The notes beneath the pieces are model-generated. The model did no database searches, was not told the DNA's origin, and was given only the letters and a program-made list of their open reading frames with translations. This document shows, in pieces, positions 27,442-36,037 of a stretch of 64,000 bases of DNA (position 1 is the first letter of the stretch; each line of letters opens with the position of its first letter). Both the position numbers and the translations under genes were made by a program. Source of the stretch: G963720475 sp963720475 (GTDB lineage: Bacteria; Actinomycetota; Thermoleophilia; Solirubrobacterales; Thermoleophilaceae); NCBI GenBank assembly GCA_963720475.1, contig OY970394.1:2480001-2544000 (forward strand). Direction: 5' to 3'.

Positions 27442-29040
27442 ATGAACGTCCGCGAGGCCACGTTCGAGCTGTTCCGCCGGCACGGGATGACGACGATCTT
27501 CGGCAACCCGGGCTCGACCGAGCTGCCGATGCTCGCCGAGTTCCCCGACGACTTCACCTATGTCCTCGGGCTCCAAGAGGCGGTCGTGGTCGGAATGGCG
27601 GACGGCTACGCCCAGGCGTCGGGCCGCACGACGCACGTGAATCTGCACACCGCGCCCGGTGTCGGGAACGCGATGGGCGCGATCTTCAACGCCGAGGCCA
27701 ACCACTCGCCGTTGCTGGTCACCGCCGGTCAGCAGGTGCGCGCCCAGATCACGATGCGCGCCAACCTCACCAACCGCGACGCGCCGCGGGTGACCGACCC
27801 CTTCGTGAAGTCGAGCTTCGAGCCGCCGCGCGCGCAGGACGTCCCGCTCGCAATAGCCCAGGCGATCCACAGAGCGTCGCTCCCGCCGAAGGGACCGACG
27901 TTCGTGTCGCTCCCGATGGACGACTGGCAGGGCGAGGCCGACGACGCCGAGGTCGAGCATGCGATCGCCCGCTCGGTGACGGGCCGTGCGACGGCAGATC
28001 CAGATGCGGTGAAGGCGCTGGCGGACCGGCTCTCGGCGGCAAAGAACCCCGCGCTCGTGGCGGGCCCCGATGTGGACGCCTCCGGGGCGTGGGACGACGT
28101 GGTGGCGCTGGCCGAGCGTCAGCGGCTGGCCGTGTATGCGACGCCCGCACCGGGTGGCGGGCGGATCGGGTTCCCGGAGGGGCACCCGCTGTTCCAGGGC
28201 ATCCTGCCGCCGGCAATCGGTCCGAGCGCCGAGACGCTCGCGGGCCGCGACCTGGTGCTCGTCGTCGGCTCGTCGGTGTTCCCCTACTACCCCTACATCC
28301 CCGGCCCGCCGCTGCCCGAGGGTGCGGAACTCGTCGCCATCACGAGCGATCCGGACGAGGCGGCGCGCGCGCCGATGGGCGACGCGATCGTGGCCGACGT
28401 CGCGCTCACCATCCGCGCGCTGCTGGAGCACGTCGGGGAGGCCGCCGAGCGGGCCGAGCCGGATCCGCTGCCGGACCCGACGCCCGGCGATGAGTCGGAT
28501 CCGCTCACGCCGACGGCCGTTCACGCGACGCTCGGCGAGCTCTTCCCCGAGGACGGCATCGTCGTGCTCGAGTCGCCTTCCTCGACGCTCGCGCTGCGCA
28601 ACCAGCTACGCCTCTCGAAGCCCGGCAGCTACTTCTTCGGCGCCGGCGGCGGCCTCGGCTTCGGACTCGCGGCTTCGATCGGGGTCCAGCTCGCGCAGCC
28701 CGATCGCCCGGTGGTGTGCGTGCTCGGCGAGGGGTCGGCGCAGTACGCGATCACGGCGTTCTGGAGCGCGGTCGCCTACGACGTCCCGGTCACCTTCCTG
28801 GTGCTGCGCAACGAGGAGTACGCGATCCTCAAGTGGTTCGCGGGTATCGAGGAGGTCCAGGGAGCACCCGGACTCGACCTGCCGGCGCTCGAGACCGCCA
28901 AGGTCGCGGCCGGCTACGGGGTCAATGCGCGCTCCGTCGGACCGCGCGAGGAGCTGCACGAGGCGTTGCGCGACGCGCTCGCCTCGTCGAAGCCGGAGCT
29001 GATCGAGGTCCCGGTCACGCCCGGTATGGCGCTCTTCTAG
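27442..29040 (+). CDS. mdlC: Benzoylformate decarboxylase-like ThDP enzyme
   Basis: A 532-residue three-domain thiamine-diphosphate enzyme. It aligns by eye with Pseudomonas benzoylformate decarboxylase: Ser25 in FGNPGSTELP, Glu46 in GLQEAVVVG, His69 in VNLHTAPG, and a later His in EGHPLFQG correspond to the known active-site Ser26, Glu47, His70 and His281. The reaction would be a 2-oxo acid (phenylglyoxylate or similar) to an aldehyde plus CO2. Oddly, the Mg/ThDP motif GDG reads GEG (about 429-431) and the NN of the distal part reads RN. The next gene is an FAD/Fe-S 2-hydroxyacid dehydrogenase, which could produce the 2-oxo acid. Confidence 0.85.
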   Translation: MNVREATFELFRRHGMTTIFGNPGSTELPMLAEFPDDFTYVLGLQEAVVVGMADGYAQASGRTTHVNLHTAPGVGNAMGAIFNAEANHSPLLVTAGQQVRAQITMRANLTNRDAPRVTDPFVKSSFEPPRAQDVPLAIAQAIHRASLPPKGPTFVSLPMDDWQGEADDAEVEHAIARSVTGRATADPDAVKALADRLSAAKNPALVAGPDVDASGAWDDVVALAERQRLAVYATPAPGGGRIGFPEGHPLFQGILPPAIGPSAETLAGRDLVLVVGSSVFPYYPYIPGPPLPEGAELVAITSDPDEAARAPMGDAIVADVALTIRALLEHVGEAAERAEPDPLPDPTPGDESDPLTPTAVHATLGELFPEDGIVVLESPSSTLALRNQLRLSKPGSYFFGAGGGLGFGLAASIGVQLAQPDRPVVCVLGEGSAQYAITAFWSAVAYDVPVTFLVLRNEEYAILKWFAGIEEVQGAPGLDLPALETAKVAAGYGVNARSVGPREELHEALRDALASSKPELIEVPVTPGMALF

Positions 29041-29044
29041 AGCG

Positions 29045-31969
29045 ATGGCGCTGCTCGAGCCGGCCGCCCTGCCGATCGCCCCGACGGAGGGCGCAAGCGC
29101 CGAGGACCGGGTTCCCGACAGCCTCGCCGCCGGGACGCCCGAGCCGCTGCGCTCGGACCTGATCGAGCTGCTCGGCGCCGACCGCGTTCTCACGCGCGTG
29201 ATCGACCTCGTCCGCTACGCATCGGACGCGAGCGCCTACCGGCTGCTGCCGCAGGCCGTCGTGGTCGCACGCGACGCGGACGACGTCGGGAAGGTGTTTG
29301 CCTACGCGCGCGAGAGCGGGGTGGGGGTGACGCTCCGCTCCGGCGGCACGAGCCTCAACGGCCAGGCCCAGAGCGACGGCATCCTGGTCGACGTCCGCCG
29401 CTGGTTCGCCGGCATCCGGATCGAGGACGACGACGGCGAGCGCGTCCGCGTCCGGCCGGGCACGGTCCTCGGCCACGTGAACCGCGCGCTCAGGCGCCAT
29501 TCCCGCCGGGTCGGGCCAGATCCGGCGAGCACCAACTTCGCGACCGTCGGCGGCGTGATCGCGAACAACGCCGGCGGGATGCGCTGTGGCGTCGTCCACG
29601 ACTCGTACCAGACGGTCCGCGGGGTGAAGTTCGTGCTCCCGTCGGGCACGGTGATCGACACCGGCGCGCCCGACGCCGAGGAGCGCTTCGCGGCGCTCGA
29701 GCCCGAGCTCGCGGAGGGGCTCGCGACGATCCGCGACGAGATCCGCGCAGACGCCGAGCTGGCCGAGCGGATCAAGCGCAAGTTCGAGATCAAGAACACG
29801 ACCGGATATCGCCTCTGCGCGTTCCTCGACGGCGACACCCCGCTCGAGATCTTCCGCCGCCTGCTCGTCGGGTCGGAGGGAACGCTCGCCTTCATCGCGG
29901 AGGCCGTGATGGAGACCGTGCCCTTCGGCCACCGCACCGCGACGGCGCTGCTCTTCTTCGAAGACCTCGATGCCGCCGCCGACGTCGTGCCGGCGCTCGT
30001 GGCGGAGGGCGCCACCGCGACCGAGTTGATGGTCGCGACGACCCTGATAGCGGCGGCCTACAACTTCCCCGGCGCGCTCGAGAGCTGGAAGGAGCTCCCG
30101 CCGGAAGCGGCCGCCATCCTGGTCGAGTTTCGCTCCGACGACGAGGCCGAGCTCGACCTGCTCCAGACCTCCGCCATGCGCGTGCTCGAGGGCCGGTCGC
30201 TGATCGAGCCGCCGGAGTTCACCCACGATGCCGAGCTGACCGAGCTCTTCTGGCGCGTACGCGAGGGAATGCACGGGCTCGTCGGGCGGATCCGGCCCGA
30301 GGGCACCGCGCTCCTCGTCGAGGACATCTGCGTGCGCCCGGAACGGATCGCCGAGGCCGTGCGCGACGTCCAGGCGCTGCTCGGCAAGCACGAGTTCCTC
30401 CCCGGCGTGGCGGGCCACGCGTCGGCCGGAAACCTCCACTTCATGCTCACCCCGGTCCTCAGCGACCCGGCCGACCGCGACCGCTACGAGGCCTTCATGG
30501 AGGAGCTCGTGGACCTGATCCTCGACAAGTACGACGGGTCGCTGAAGGCCGAGCACGGCACGGGCTTCAACATGGCGCCGTACGTCGAGCGCGAGTGGGG
30601 ACCGAAGGCGACGGAGCTGATGTGGCGGATGAAGCAACTCGCCGACCCCGACGGCGTGCTCGCCCCGGGCGTGTTGCTGAACCGCGATCCGGGCGTCCAT
30701 CTGCAGAACCTGAAGTCCACGCCGGCGATCGAGGAGGAGGCGACCACCTGCGTCGAGTGCGGCTTCTGCGAGCCAGTCTGCCCTAGCCGCGACCTGACGA
30801 CCACCCCGCGCCAGCGGATCCTCATCCGCCGCGAGGTCGCCCGCCAGCCCGAGGGGTCGCCGGTCGCCCGCGCGCTGCTCGAGCAGTACGAGTACGACGG
30901 GCTCGAAACGTGCGCGGCCGACGGCAGCTGCATGCTCGCCTGCCCGCTGGGGATCGACACGGGCAAGTTGGTGAAGCGATTCCGCCGGCGGCAGCGCTCC
31001 GAGAAGGCCGAGCGCGCGGGGCTGCGGGCGGCGAAGCGGTTCGCGTCGCTCGAGCGCGCTGCACGCGCGGGCGTCCGCACCGGCGACGCCGCCGCGCTGA
31101 CGTTGGGCGACGCGCCCCTGCGCGGGTTCACGCGGATGCTGCGGCGCATGGTCAGTCCGGAGCTGATGCCCGAGTGGCTCGGAGCGATGCCGCGCCCGGC
31201 CTCGACCCGTTTCCCCGCCACCGTACGCGACGGCGCCGCGGCCGTCTACATGCCCACGTGCGTGAACCGCGTCTTCGGCGATCCGCGGGGGACCGAGCGC
31301 CCGCTGAGCCTGCCCGCCGCCCTGGTCGAGGTCTCCGCGCGCGCCGGCTCGCCGGTATGGATCCCCGACGGCGTTGCCGGCCACTGCTGCGCCACGCCAT
31401 GGGCGTCGAAGGGCTACGAGCGCGGCCACGAGCACATGGCGAACAAGACCGTCGCCGCGCTGTGGGAGTGGACGGGCCAGGGCGATCTGCCGTTGGTCGT
31501 GGATGCGAGCTCGTGTGCGCACGGGCTCGGCGCGGAAGTCGCCGGGTCCCTGTCGGAGGAGAACCTCGAGCGGCACGCGAAGCTCGAGGTGCTCGACTCG
31601 ATCGCGTGGGCCCACCGGCTGCTGCCGGAGCTCGAGATCAAGCGGCCGCTCGCGTCAGTCGCGCTCCACCCGGCGTGCTCGGTGCGGCACCTCGGCCTCA
31701 CGGGCGAGCTCGAGCAGCTCGCCGATGCCGTCGCGGAAGACGTCTTCACCCCGCTCGCGTCCGGCTGCTGCGGCTTCGCCGGCGACCGCGGCTTCCTCCA
31801 CCCCGAACTGACCGCGTCGGCGACCACGGGAGTGGCGGCCGAGCTAGACGGGCGGCAGTTCGACGCCTACATGTCGAGCAACCGCACCTGCGAGATCGGC
31901 CTGCAGCAGGCGACCGGCAAGCCTTACGGCTCGTTCGTCTACGCGCTCGAGGCGGTAACGCGCGCCTGA
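29045..31969 (+). CDS. FAD-binding and [4Fe-4S] D-2-hydroxyacid (D-lactate-type) dehydrogenase
   Basis: A 974-residue fusion. The N-terminal half is a PCMH-type FAD-binding domain (VTLRSGGTSLNGQAQSDG, DPASTNFATVGGVIANNAGG) plus a FAD-oxidase C domain (AGHASAGNLHF, KAEHGTGFNMAPYVE). Then come two 4Fe-4S sites, CVECGFCEPVCPSRD and CAADGSCMLACPLG, and a C-terminal CCG domain (SGCCGFAGDRGF). This is the Dld3/GlcDF-like architecture that oxidises D-2-hydroxyacids and passes electrons to quinone or another carrier. It is 4 bp behind the decarboxylase and presumably co-transcribed. Mandelate, lactate and longer hydroxyacids are all possible substrates. Confidence 0.9.
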   Translation: MALLEPAALPIAPTEGASAEDRVPDSLAAGTPEPLRSDLIELLGADRVLTRVIDLVRYASDASAYRLLPQAVVVARDADDVGKVFAYARESGVGVTLRSGGTSLNGQAQSDGILVDVRRWFAGIRIEDDDGERVRVRPGTVLGHVNRALRRHSRRVGPDPASTNFATVGGVIANNAGGMRCGVVHDSYQTVRGVKFVLPSGTVIDTGAPDAEERFAALEPELAEGLATIRDEIRADAELAERIKRKFEIKNTTGYRLCAFLDGDTPLEIFRRLLVGSEGTLAFIAEAVMETVPFGHRTATALLFFEDLDAAADVVPALVAEGATATELMVATTLIAAAYNFPGALESWKELPPEAAAILVEFRSDDEAELDLLQTSAMRVLEGRSLIEPPEFTHDAELTELFWRVREGMHGLVGRIRPEGTALLVEDICVRPERIAEAVRDVQALLGKHEFLPGVAGHASAGNLHFMLTPVLSDPADRDRYEAFMEELVDLILDKYDGSLKAEHGTGFNMAPYVEREWGPKATELMWRMKQLADPDGVLAPGVLLNRDPGVHLQNLKSTPAIEEEATTCVECGFCEPVCPSRDLTTTPRQRILIRREVARQPEGSPVARALLEQYEYDGLETCAADGSCMLACPLGIDTGKLVKRFRRRQRSEKAERAGLRAAKRFASLERAARAGVRTGDAAALTLGDAPLRGFTRMLRRMVSPELMPEWLGAMPRPASTRFPATVRDGAAAVYMPTCVNRVFGDPRGTERPLSLPAALVEVSARAGSPVWIPDGVAGHCCATPWASKGYERGHEHMANKTVAALWEWTGQGDLPLVVDASSCAHGLGAEVAGSLSEENLERHAKLEVLDSIAWAHRLLPELEIKRPLASVALHPACSVRHLGLTGELEQLADAVAEDVFTPLASGCCGFAGDRGFLHPELTASATTGVAAELDGRQFDAYMSSNRTCEIGLQQATGKPYGSFVYALEAVTRA

Positions 31970-31970
31970 T

Positions 31971-32139
31971 AGAGCCCAGCCCGTTAGGGGATGTGTGCCC
32001 GGGGAGTTCCAGGACCGAGCTGGGCGCCGCATGACGGCGAAGCCGATAGCAGTTGAGCTATCGGCGAGCCGGCATGGGGTGATCCAGTGAAGTGTCCTGG
32101 GGCGCATCCGGGCGCGCAGCCTCTGGCGGGCTGGGCTCT
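31971..32139 (+). ncRNA. 169-nt highly structured intergenic element (candidate 3'-UTR RNA or terminator)
   Basis: The ends are a perfect 13-bp inverted repeat (31971-31983 with 32127-32139). The same register continues inward, so 31 of 32 positions of 31971-32002 pair with 32108-32139 (26 Watson-Crick, 5 G-U, one A-G mismatch). A second helix joins 32006-32015 to 32094-32103. Inside are a short helix (32019-32023 with 32084-32088), a CGCCG/CGGCG hairpin (32025-32039) and a 9-bp hairpin (32042-32050 with 32057-32065, loop AGTTGA). All wobble pairs are G-U on the plus strand and none are A-C. It begins 2 nt after the upstream stop and includes the stop codon of the convergent gene. The class is not recognised; it does not match SRP, RNase P, tmRNA or tRNA. 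Confidence 0.55.
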
Positions 32140-32683
32140 AACCCTCGGCGAAGCGCTTCAGCGTCAGCAGCTGCTTGCGCATCATGATCAGGTCGCCCGT
32201 GGGCAGCAACGCCCGCGACAGCGCGCCGCGGATCCCGCGCGGATGCTTCACCAGCAGCTTCACCACGAGCCGTGAGCGTCCGGGCGCGACCGGAATGACG
32301 AGGTAGGTGGCGGCGACGTCGCCGAACAGCGCAGAGAGACGCTTCAGCCGGATGGTGATGTGCCGATCGCGCTGGAACTCTGCGAGCTCGAAGATCGTCA
32401 TCACCCGCTGGCCAACCTCGAGCTCGTCGAGCCCCGGCGTGAGCTCGCGCGGGCTGCGGCGGCCGAGGTTGTCGAGCCAGTCGTAGCTGTACGGGGCCTT
32501 GCGCAGCTGGCACAGCCAGCGGAAGAGCACCTCGGGAGGCGCTGTGACATCGACCGCGCGGTAGTAGGCGTCGTCTGCGTCTGCGAGATGGTCGTCGCAG
32601 ACGAACCAGCGGCGGCGCTCCGCGGTGGTCGAGCCCCACGTATGCGGGATCTCGCGAATGGGTGTCTGCGCCATCGTTGCCAT
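32138..32683 (-). CDS. SRPBCC-family protein, function unknown
   Basis: 181 residues. The pattern AYYRAVDVTAPPEVLFRWLCQLR, followed by SYDWLDNLGRRSPREL and a long C-terminal helix, fits the START/Bet v1-like SRPBCC fold, which binds small hydrophobic molecules. No catalytic residues are diagnostic. Its 3' end lies inside the structured element. ATG 32683 is preceded on the minus strand by TATTGA, 6 nt upstream; an in-frame ATG three codons further in (MAQTPIRE) is an alternative start. Confidence 0.75.
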   Translation of the reverse strand: MATMAQTPIREIPHTWGSTTAERRRWFVCDDHLADADDAYYRAVDVTAPPEVLFRWLCQLRKAPYSYDWLDNLGRRSPRELTPGLDELEVGQRVMTIFELAEFQRDRHITIRLKRLSALFGDVAATYLVIPVAPGRSRLVVKLLVKHPRGIRGALSRALLPTGDLIMMRKQLLTLKRFAEG

Positions 32684-32800
32684 CTGCTCTCAATACGGCC
32701 GGGGCCCCCGGCGCGGCTCACGCACGGACCAAACCGCTAGCCGTCGCGCGGGTGGCGCGGGACCCGCGACAGGACCGCGCGCCGAGGCCCAACGAGCCAC

Positions 32801-32830
32801 TTGACACCAAGGTATGAATCATGGTTCACT
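32801..32830 (+). promoter_or_regulatory. tetR promoter with palindromic operator
   Basis: TTGACA (32801-32806) and TTCACT (32825-32830) are spaced 18 bp. The near-perfect palindrome TGAATCATGGTTCA (32815-32828) covers the spacer and -10, as expected of a TetR self-repression operator. The rest of 32684-32800 is GC-rich divergent promoter space with nothing else recognised. Confidence 0.6.
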
Positions 32831-32839
32831 TCTTGAGGA

Positions 32840-33511
32840 ATGCCGTACCGGGAGACCGTCGAGACCCGCCGCCGCAAGGCCGAGACGCGCGAGCGCATCG
32901 TGGCCGCCGTGCTCGCCCAGGTCGCCGAGGGCGGCTACGCGTCGGCGAGCGTGCAAGCGGTCGCAGCCCGCGCCGGGGTCGCCACCGGCACCGTCTATCG
33001 CCACTTCCCCTCCAAGTCGGCGCTCTTCTCCGAGGTCTTCCTGCGTGCGGCGCAGCACGAGCTCGACGTGGTCGCCGAGGTCGGCGCCGACGACGGCCGC
33101 CCCGCGATCGAGCGCCTCGCGGCCGGCGCCGAGGCCTTCGCCCGGCGCGCGCTCGCCGGCCGCGTGCTCGCCTACGCGCTGCTCGCCGAACCGGTGGACC
33201 CCGCCGTCGAGGCCGACCGCCTCACCCTCCGGCGTGGCTACCGCGACGTCTTCGCCAAGGGCCTGCGCCAGGGAATCGCGAGCGGCGAGCTCCGCCCCCA
33301 CGACGCCGACACGCTCGCCGCCGCGATCGTGGGCGCGATCGCGGAGGCGCTCGTCGGCCCCCTCTCCACCGCGCCCGAGGGCGAGCCCCCGGACGAGCAC
33401 GAGGCCTTGATCGCCACGATCGTCGAGTTCTGCGTCAGTTCTATCCCCACCACCGAGAAGGAGGAGCGCCGTGTCCGTAGCGACCGGAAGCCCGCAGCAG
33501 TCAACGCATGA
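32840..33511 (+). CDS. TetR/AcrR-family transcriptional regulator
   Basis: 223 residues with a classical N-terminal TetR helix-turn-helix: RRRKAETRERIVAAVLAQV, then ASVQAVAARAGVATGTVYRHF and PSKSALFSEVF. The alpha-helical C-terminal ligand domain is unlike any with a ligand I can name. It heads a tight operon with an acyl-CoA dehydrogenase homologue and a crotonase. The palindrome just upstream suggests autoregulation, with an acyl-CoA or fatty-acid-like inducer as the natural guess. GAGGA abuts the ATG, too close to act as a Shine-Dalgarno. Confidence 0.9.
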   Translation: MPYRETVETRRRKAETRERIVAAVLAQVAEGGYASASVQAVAARAGVATGTVYRHFPSKSALFSEVFLRAAQHELDVVAEVGADDGRPAIERLAAGAEAFARRALAGRVLAYALLAEPVDPAVEADRLTLRRGYRDVFAKGLRQGIASGELRPHDADTLAAAIVGAIAEALVGPLSTAPEGEPPDEHEALIATIVEFCVSSIPTTEKEERRVRSDRKPAAVNA

Positions 33512-35099
33512 GGTCACCAACCAGCCGCCGCCGCTCGAGGGGTACAACCTGCTCGACGCGGACCTGGCGCTGAAGGAGGGCCTCGAGCGCGAGGGCGGCG
33601 GATGGGGCATCGACCGCGTCCGCGACGCGGGCGAGCTCGCCGGAACGCACGAGGCGCTCGAGCACTCGCGGCGCTCGGAGCGCAACGAGCCGGTCCTGCG
33701 CACGCATGACCGCTACGGCCACCGCGTCGACGAAGTAGAGCTCGACCCATCGTGGCACTGGCTGCTGCGCCAGGCGATCGAGCGCGAGATCCACTCGCTG
33801 CCGTGGCGGGACCCTCAGCCTGGCGCGCATGTCGTGCGCGGCGCGCTGATGTACGTCTGGTCGCAGGCCGGCGCGGGCGTGATGTGCCCGGTCTCGATGA
33901 CCTACTCGATGATCCCGGCGCTGCGCGACGCAGCGCCGGAGCTCGCCGAGGAGTGGGAGCCGCGGCTGACGAAGCCCGCCTACGGCGAGCGAGGTGAGCA
34001 GGGCGCGCTCGGCGGAATGGCGATGACCGAGAAGCAGGGCGGCTCCGACGTGCGCGCCAACACCACGCGCGCGGAGCCGACCGGCGAGGACGGTGTCTAC
34101 GAGCTCACCGGTCACAAGTGGTTCTGCTCATACCCATCGTGCGACATCTTCCTGACGCTCGCCCAGACCGAGTCGGGTCTCTCGTGCTTCCTCTTCGAAG
34201 GCACCGACCCCGGCTTCCAGGTCCAGCGGCTGAAGGACAAGCTGGGCACGCGCGACCTGCCCTCGTCCGAGGTCGAGTTCAAAGGCGTCCGCGCCCAGCT
34301 CGTCGGCGAGGAGGGGCGCGGCGTTCCGGCCATCATCCGGATGGTCAACCACACCCGGCTCGACTGCCTGCTCGGGTCGGCCGCCTCGATGCGCGTCGGC
34401 GTGACGCAGGCGGTCTGGCACGCACGGCACCGCTCGGCGTTCGGCAAGCTGCTCGCCAACCAGCCGCTGATGCAAAACGTCCTCGCCGACCTCGCGATCG
34501 AGTCGGAGGCGGCGACGGCCACGGCGATGCGGATCGCGCGCGCGTATGACGAGGGCGAGACCGCTTCGGCGTTCCGCCGTTTCGCGACCGCTGTCGAGAA
34601 GTACTGGGTCTGCAAGCGCGCCTCGCAGCATGCCTCGGAGGCGCTCGAGTGCTTCGGCGGCAACGGCTTCGTCGAGGAGTCGGGCATGCCGCGGCTCTAC
34701 CGCGACGCGCCGCTCAACTCGATCTGGGAGGGCTCGGGCAACGTCGCCGCGCTCGACGTGCTGCGTGCGCTCGTCAAGGAGCCGGAGGGGCTGCCGGCAT
34801 TCCTCGACGAGTGCGAGCAGGCCGCCGGCGCAGACGCCCGGCTCGACGCCCACCTCGGCAAGGTCAAGGAGAACCTCGCCGCGCTGCCGGGCGCCGATGA
34901 GCCGCAGATGCTCGCCCGCCGAACGGTCGAGGAGCTCGGCCTCGCGCTCCAGGGCAGCCTGCTCGTGCGTCACGCGCCACCGGCGGTGGCGGACGCGTTC
35001 TGCGCCGCCCGTCTCGCCGGCGAGGGCGGTCGCGCCTACGGGACGCTGCCGGCCGGGACCGACTGCGAGGCGATCGTCGAGCGTTCGCTGGCCGTTTGA
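33471..35099 (+). CDS. AidB-like acyl-CoA dehydrogenase family protein
   Basis: A 542-residue flavoprotein of the AidB branch, recognised by NQPPPLEGYNLLDADLALKE at the N-terminus, GGMAMTEKQGGSDVRANTT (FAD/substrate loop), GHKWFCSYPSCD, and RDAPLNSIWEGSGNVAALD, where the catalytic-type Glu is present. E. coli AidB is induced by alkylation stress and binds DNA, and its true substrate is unresolved. Related actinobacterial genes often sit in lipid catabolic operons. The start GTG 33471 has a strong Shine-Dalgarno AAGGAGG 6 nt upstream, inside tetR, so the two genes overlap by 41 nt in different frames. Confidence 0.88.
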   Translation: MSVATGSPQQSTHEVTNQPPPLEGYNLLDADLALKEGLEREGGGWGIDRVRDAGELAGTHEALEHSRRSERNEPVLRTHDRYGHRVDEVELDPSWHWLLRQAIEREIHSLPWRDPQPGAHVVRGALMYVWSQAGAGVMCPVSMTYSMIPALRDAAPELAEEWEPRLTKPAYGERGEQGALGGMAMTEKQGGSDVRANTTRAEPTGEDGVYELTGHKWFCSYPSCDIFLTLAQTESGLSCFLFEGTDPGFQVQRLKDKLGTRDLPSSEVEFKGVRAQLVGEEGRGVPAIIRMVNHTRLDCLLGSAASMRVGVTQAVWHARHRSAFGKLLANQPLMQNVLADLAIESEAATATAMRIARAYDEGETASAFRRFATAVEKYWVCKRASQHASEALECFGGNGFVEESGMPRLYRDAPLNSIWEGSGNVAALDVLRALVKEPEGLPAFLDECEQAAGADARLDAHLGKVKENLAALPGADEPQMLARRTVEELGLALQGSLLVRHAPPAVADAFCAARLAGEGGRAYGTLPAGTDCEAIVERSLAV

Positions 35100-35989
35100 T
35101 GGCCGAGCCGACGACGATGACATACGAGGTGACCGGGCGAATCGCGCGGATCACCTTGGACCGCCCCGAGCGCGGCAACGGAATCACCTTCGAGCTGCCG
35201 CGCGAGCTGGCGGCATGCGTCGAGCGGGCGAACCTCGACCCCGAGGTCCACGTGATCGCGCTCGCCGGCAACGGAAAGGGCTTCTGCGGCGGCTATGACC
35301 TGGTCGCGAGCGCGGAGGGCTCGATGGAAGGGCTGGGCGAGACGGCACCCGAGGGCTCACCGCTGGACCGGATGGTGCAGGCGCGCAACCACGACCCGAG
35401 CGGCACCTGGGACCCGGTGACGGACTTCCAGATGATGAGCCGCAACGTGCGCGGGTTCATGAGCCTGTTCCACTCCGACAAGCCCGTGCTCTGCAAGGTC
35501 CACGGCTTCTGCGTCGCCGGCGGAACGGACATGGCGCTCTGCTCCGACCTGCTCGTGATCGCCGACGACGCGCGCATCGGCTACCCACCCGCGCGCGTCT
35601 GGGGAACGCCGACGACGTCGCTGTGGGCGCACCGGATCGGGCCGCAGCGCGCAAAGCGCCTGCTCTTCACGGGCGATCTCCTGACCGGCGCGCAGGCACT
35701 CGACTGGGGGCTCGCGATCGAGGCGCCGCCCGCCGCCGAGCTCGACGAGCGCTTCGAGGCCCTCTGCGAGCGGATCGCGCGCGTCCCGATCAACCAGCTC
35801 GTCATGCACAAGCTGCTCGTCAACGGCACCGTCACCGCCCAGGGCCTCGCCCAGACGCAGACGCTCGGCACGATCCTCGACGGCATCGCCCGTCACACCG
35901 AGGAGGGCTTTGCTTTCCAGCGGCGCGCGATGGAGGCCGGCTGGAAGGAAGCGGTGCGCGAGCGCGACGAGCCGTTCGGCGACGCGTAG
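35099..35989 (+). CDS. Crotonase/enoyl-CoA hydratase superfamily protein
   Basis: 296 residues with the crotonase fold: ITLDRPERGNGITFELPREL, oxyanion-hole segment AGNGKGFCGGYDLVA, and KVHGFCVAGGTDMALCSDLL. The two glutamates of true enoyl-CoA hydratases are not obvious. The ELAL-type Glu position reads Asp (GGTDMALC) and the GxPE Glu reads Pro (IGYPPARVWG), so hydration may not be its reaction. A long insertion follows the oxyanion loop (residues about 70-105). ATG 35099 overlaps the preceding TGA (TGATG), implying coupling with the AidB-like gene. Confidence 0.85.
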   Translation: MAEPTTMTYEVTGRIARITLDRPERGNGITFELPRELAACVERANLDPEVHVIALAGNGKGFCGGYDLVASAEGSMEGLGETAPEGSPLDRMVQARNHDPSGTWDPVTDFQMMSRNVRGFMSLFHSDKPVLCKVHGFCVAGGTDMALCSDLLVIADDARIGYPPARVWGTPTTSLWAHRIGPQRAKRLLFTGDLLTGAQALDWGLAIEAPPAAELDERFEALCERIARVPINQLVMHKLLVNGTVTAQGLAQTQTLGTILDGIARHTEEGFAFQRRAMEAGWKEAVRERDEPFGDA

Positions 35990-36024
35990 CCGACGGCCCG
36001 ACCGCCGCCCGGCACCCGCGGCGA

Positions 36025-36030
36025 TAGATT
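36025..36030 (+). promoter_or_regulatory. -10 element (TAGATT) for the nucleotide cyclase
   Basis: TAGATT ends 7 nt before GTG 36038, with no Shine-Dalgarno, indicating a leaderless mRNA. Confidence 0.55.
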
Positions 36031-36037
36031 CCCCCCG

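Noticed and set aside
31971..32139. tRNA, SRP RNA, tmRNA or RNase P RNA in the structured element
   Set aside because: No T-loop, GGAA tetraloop with SRP motif, tmRNA start or RNase P core motif is present.
31983..32142. Integron attC site suggested by GTTAGGG and CTCTAAC near the ends of the structured element
   Set aside because: The core sites would be in the wrong order (GTT before AAC on both strands), the R base is wrong, and no integrase or cassettes are near.
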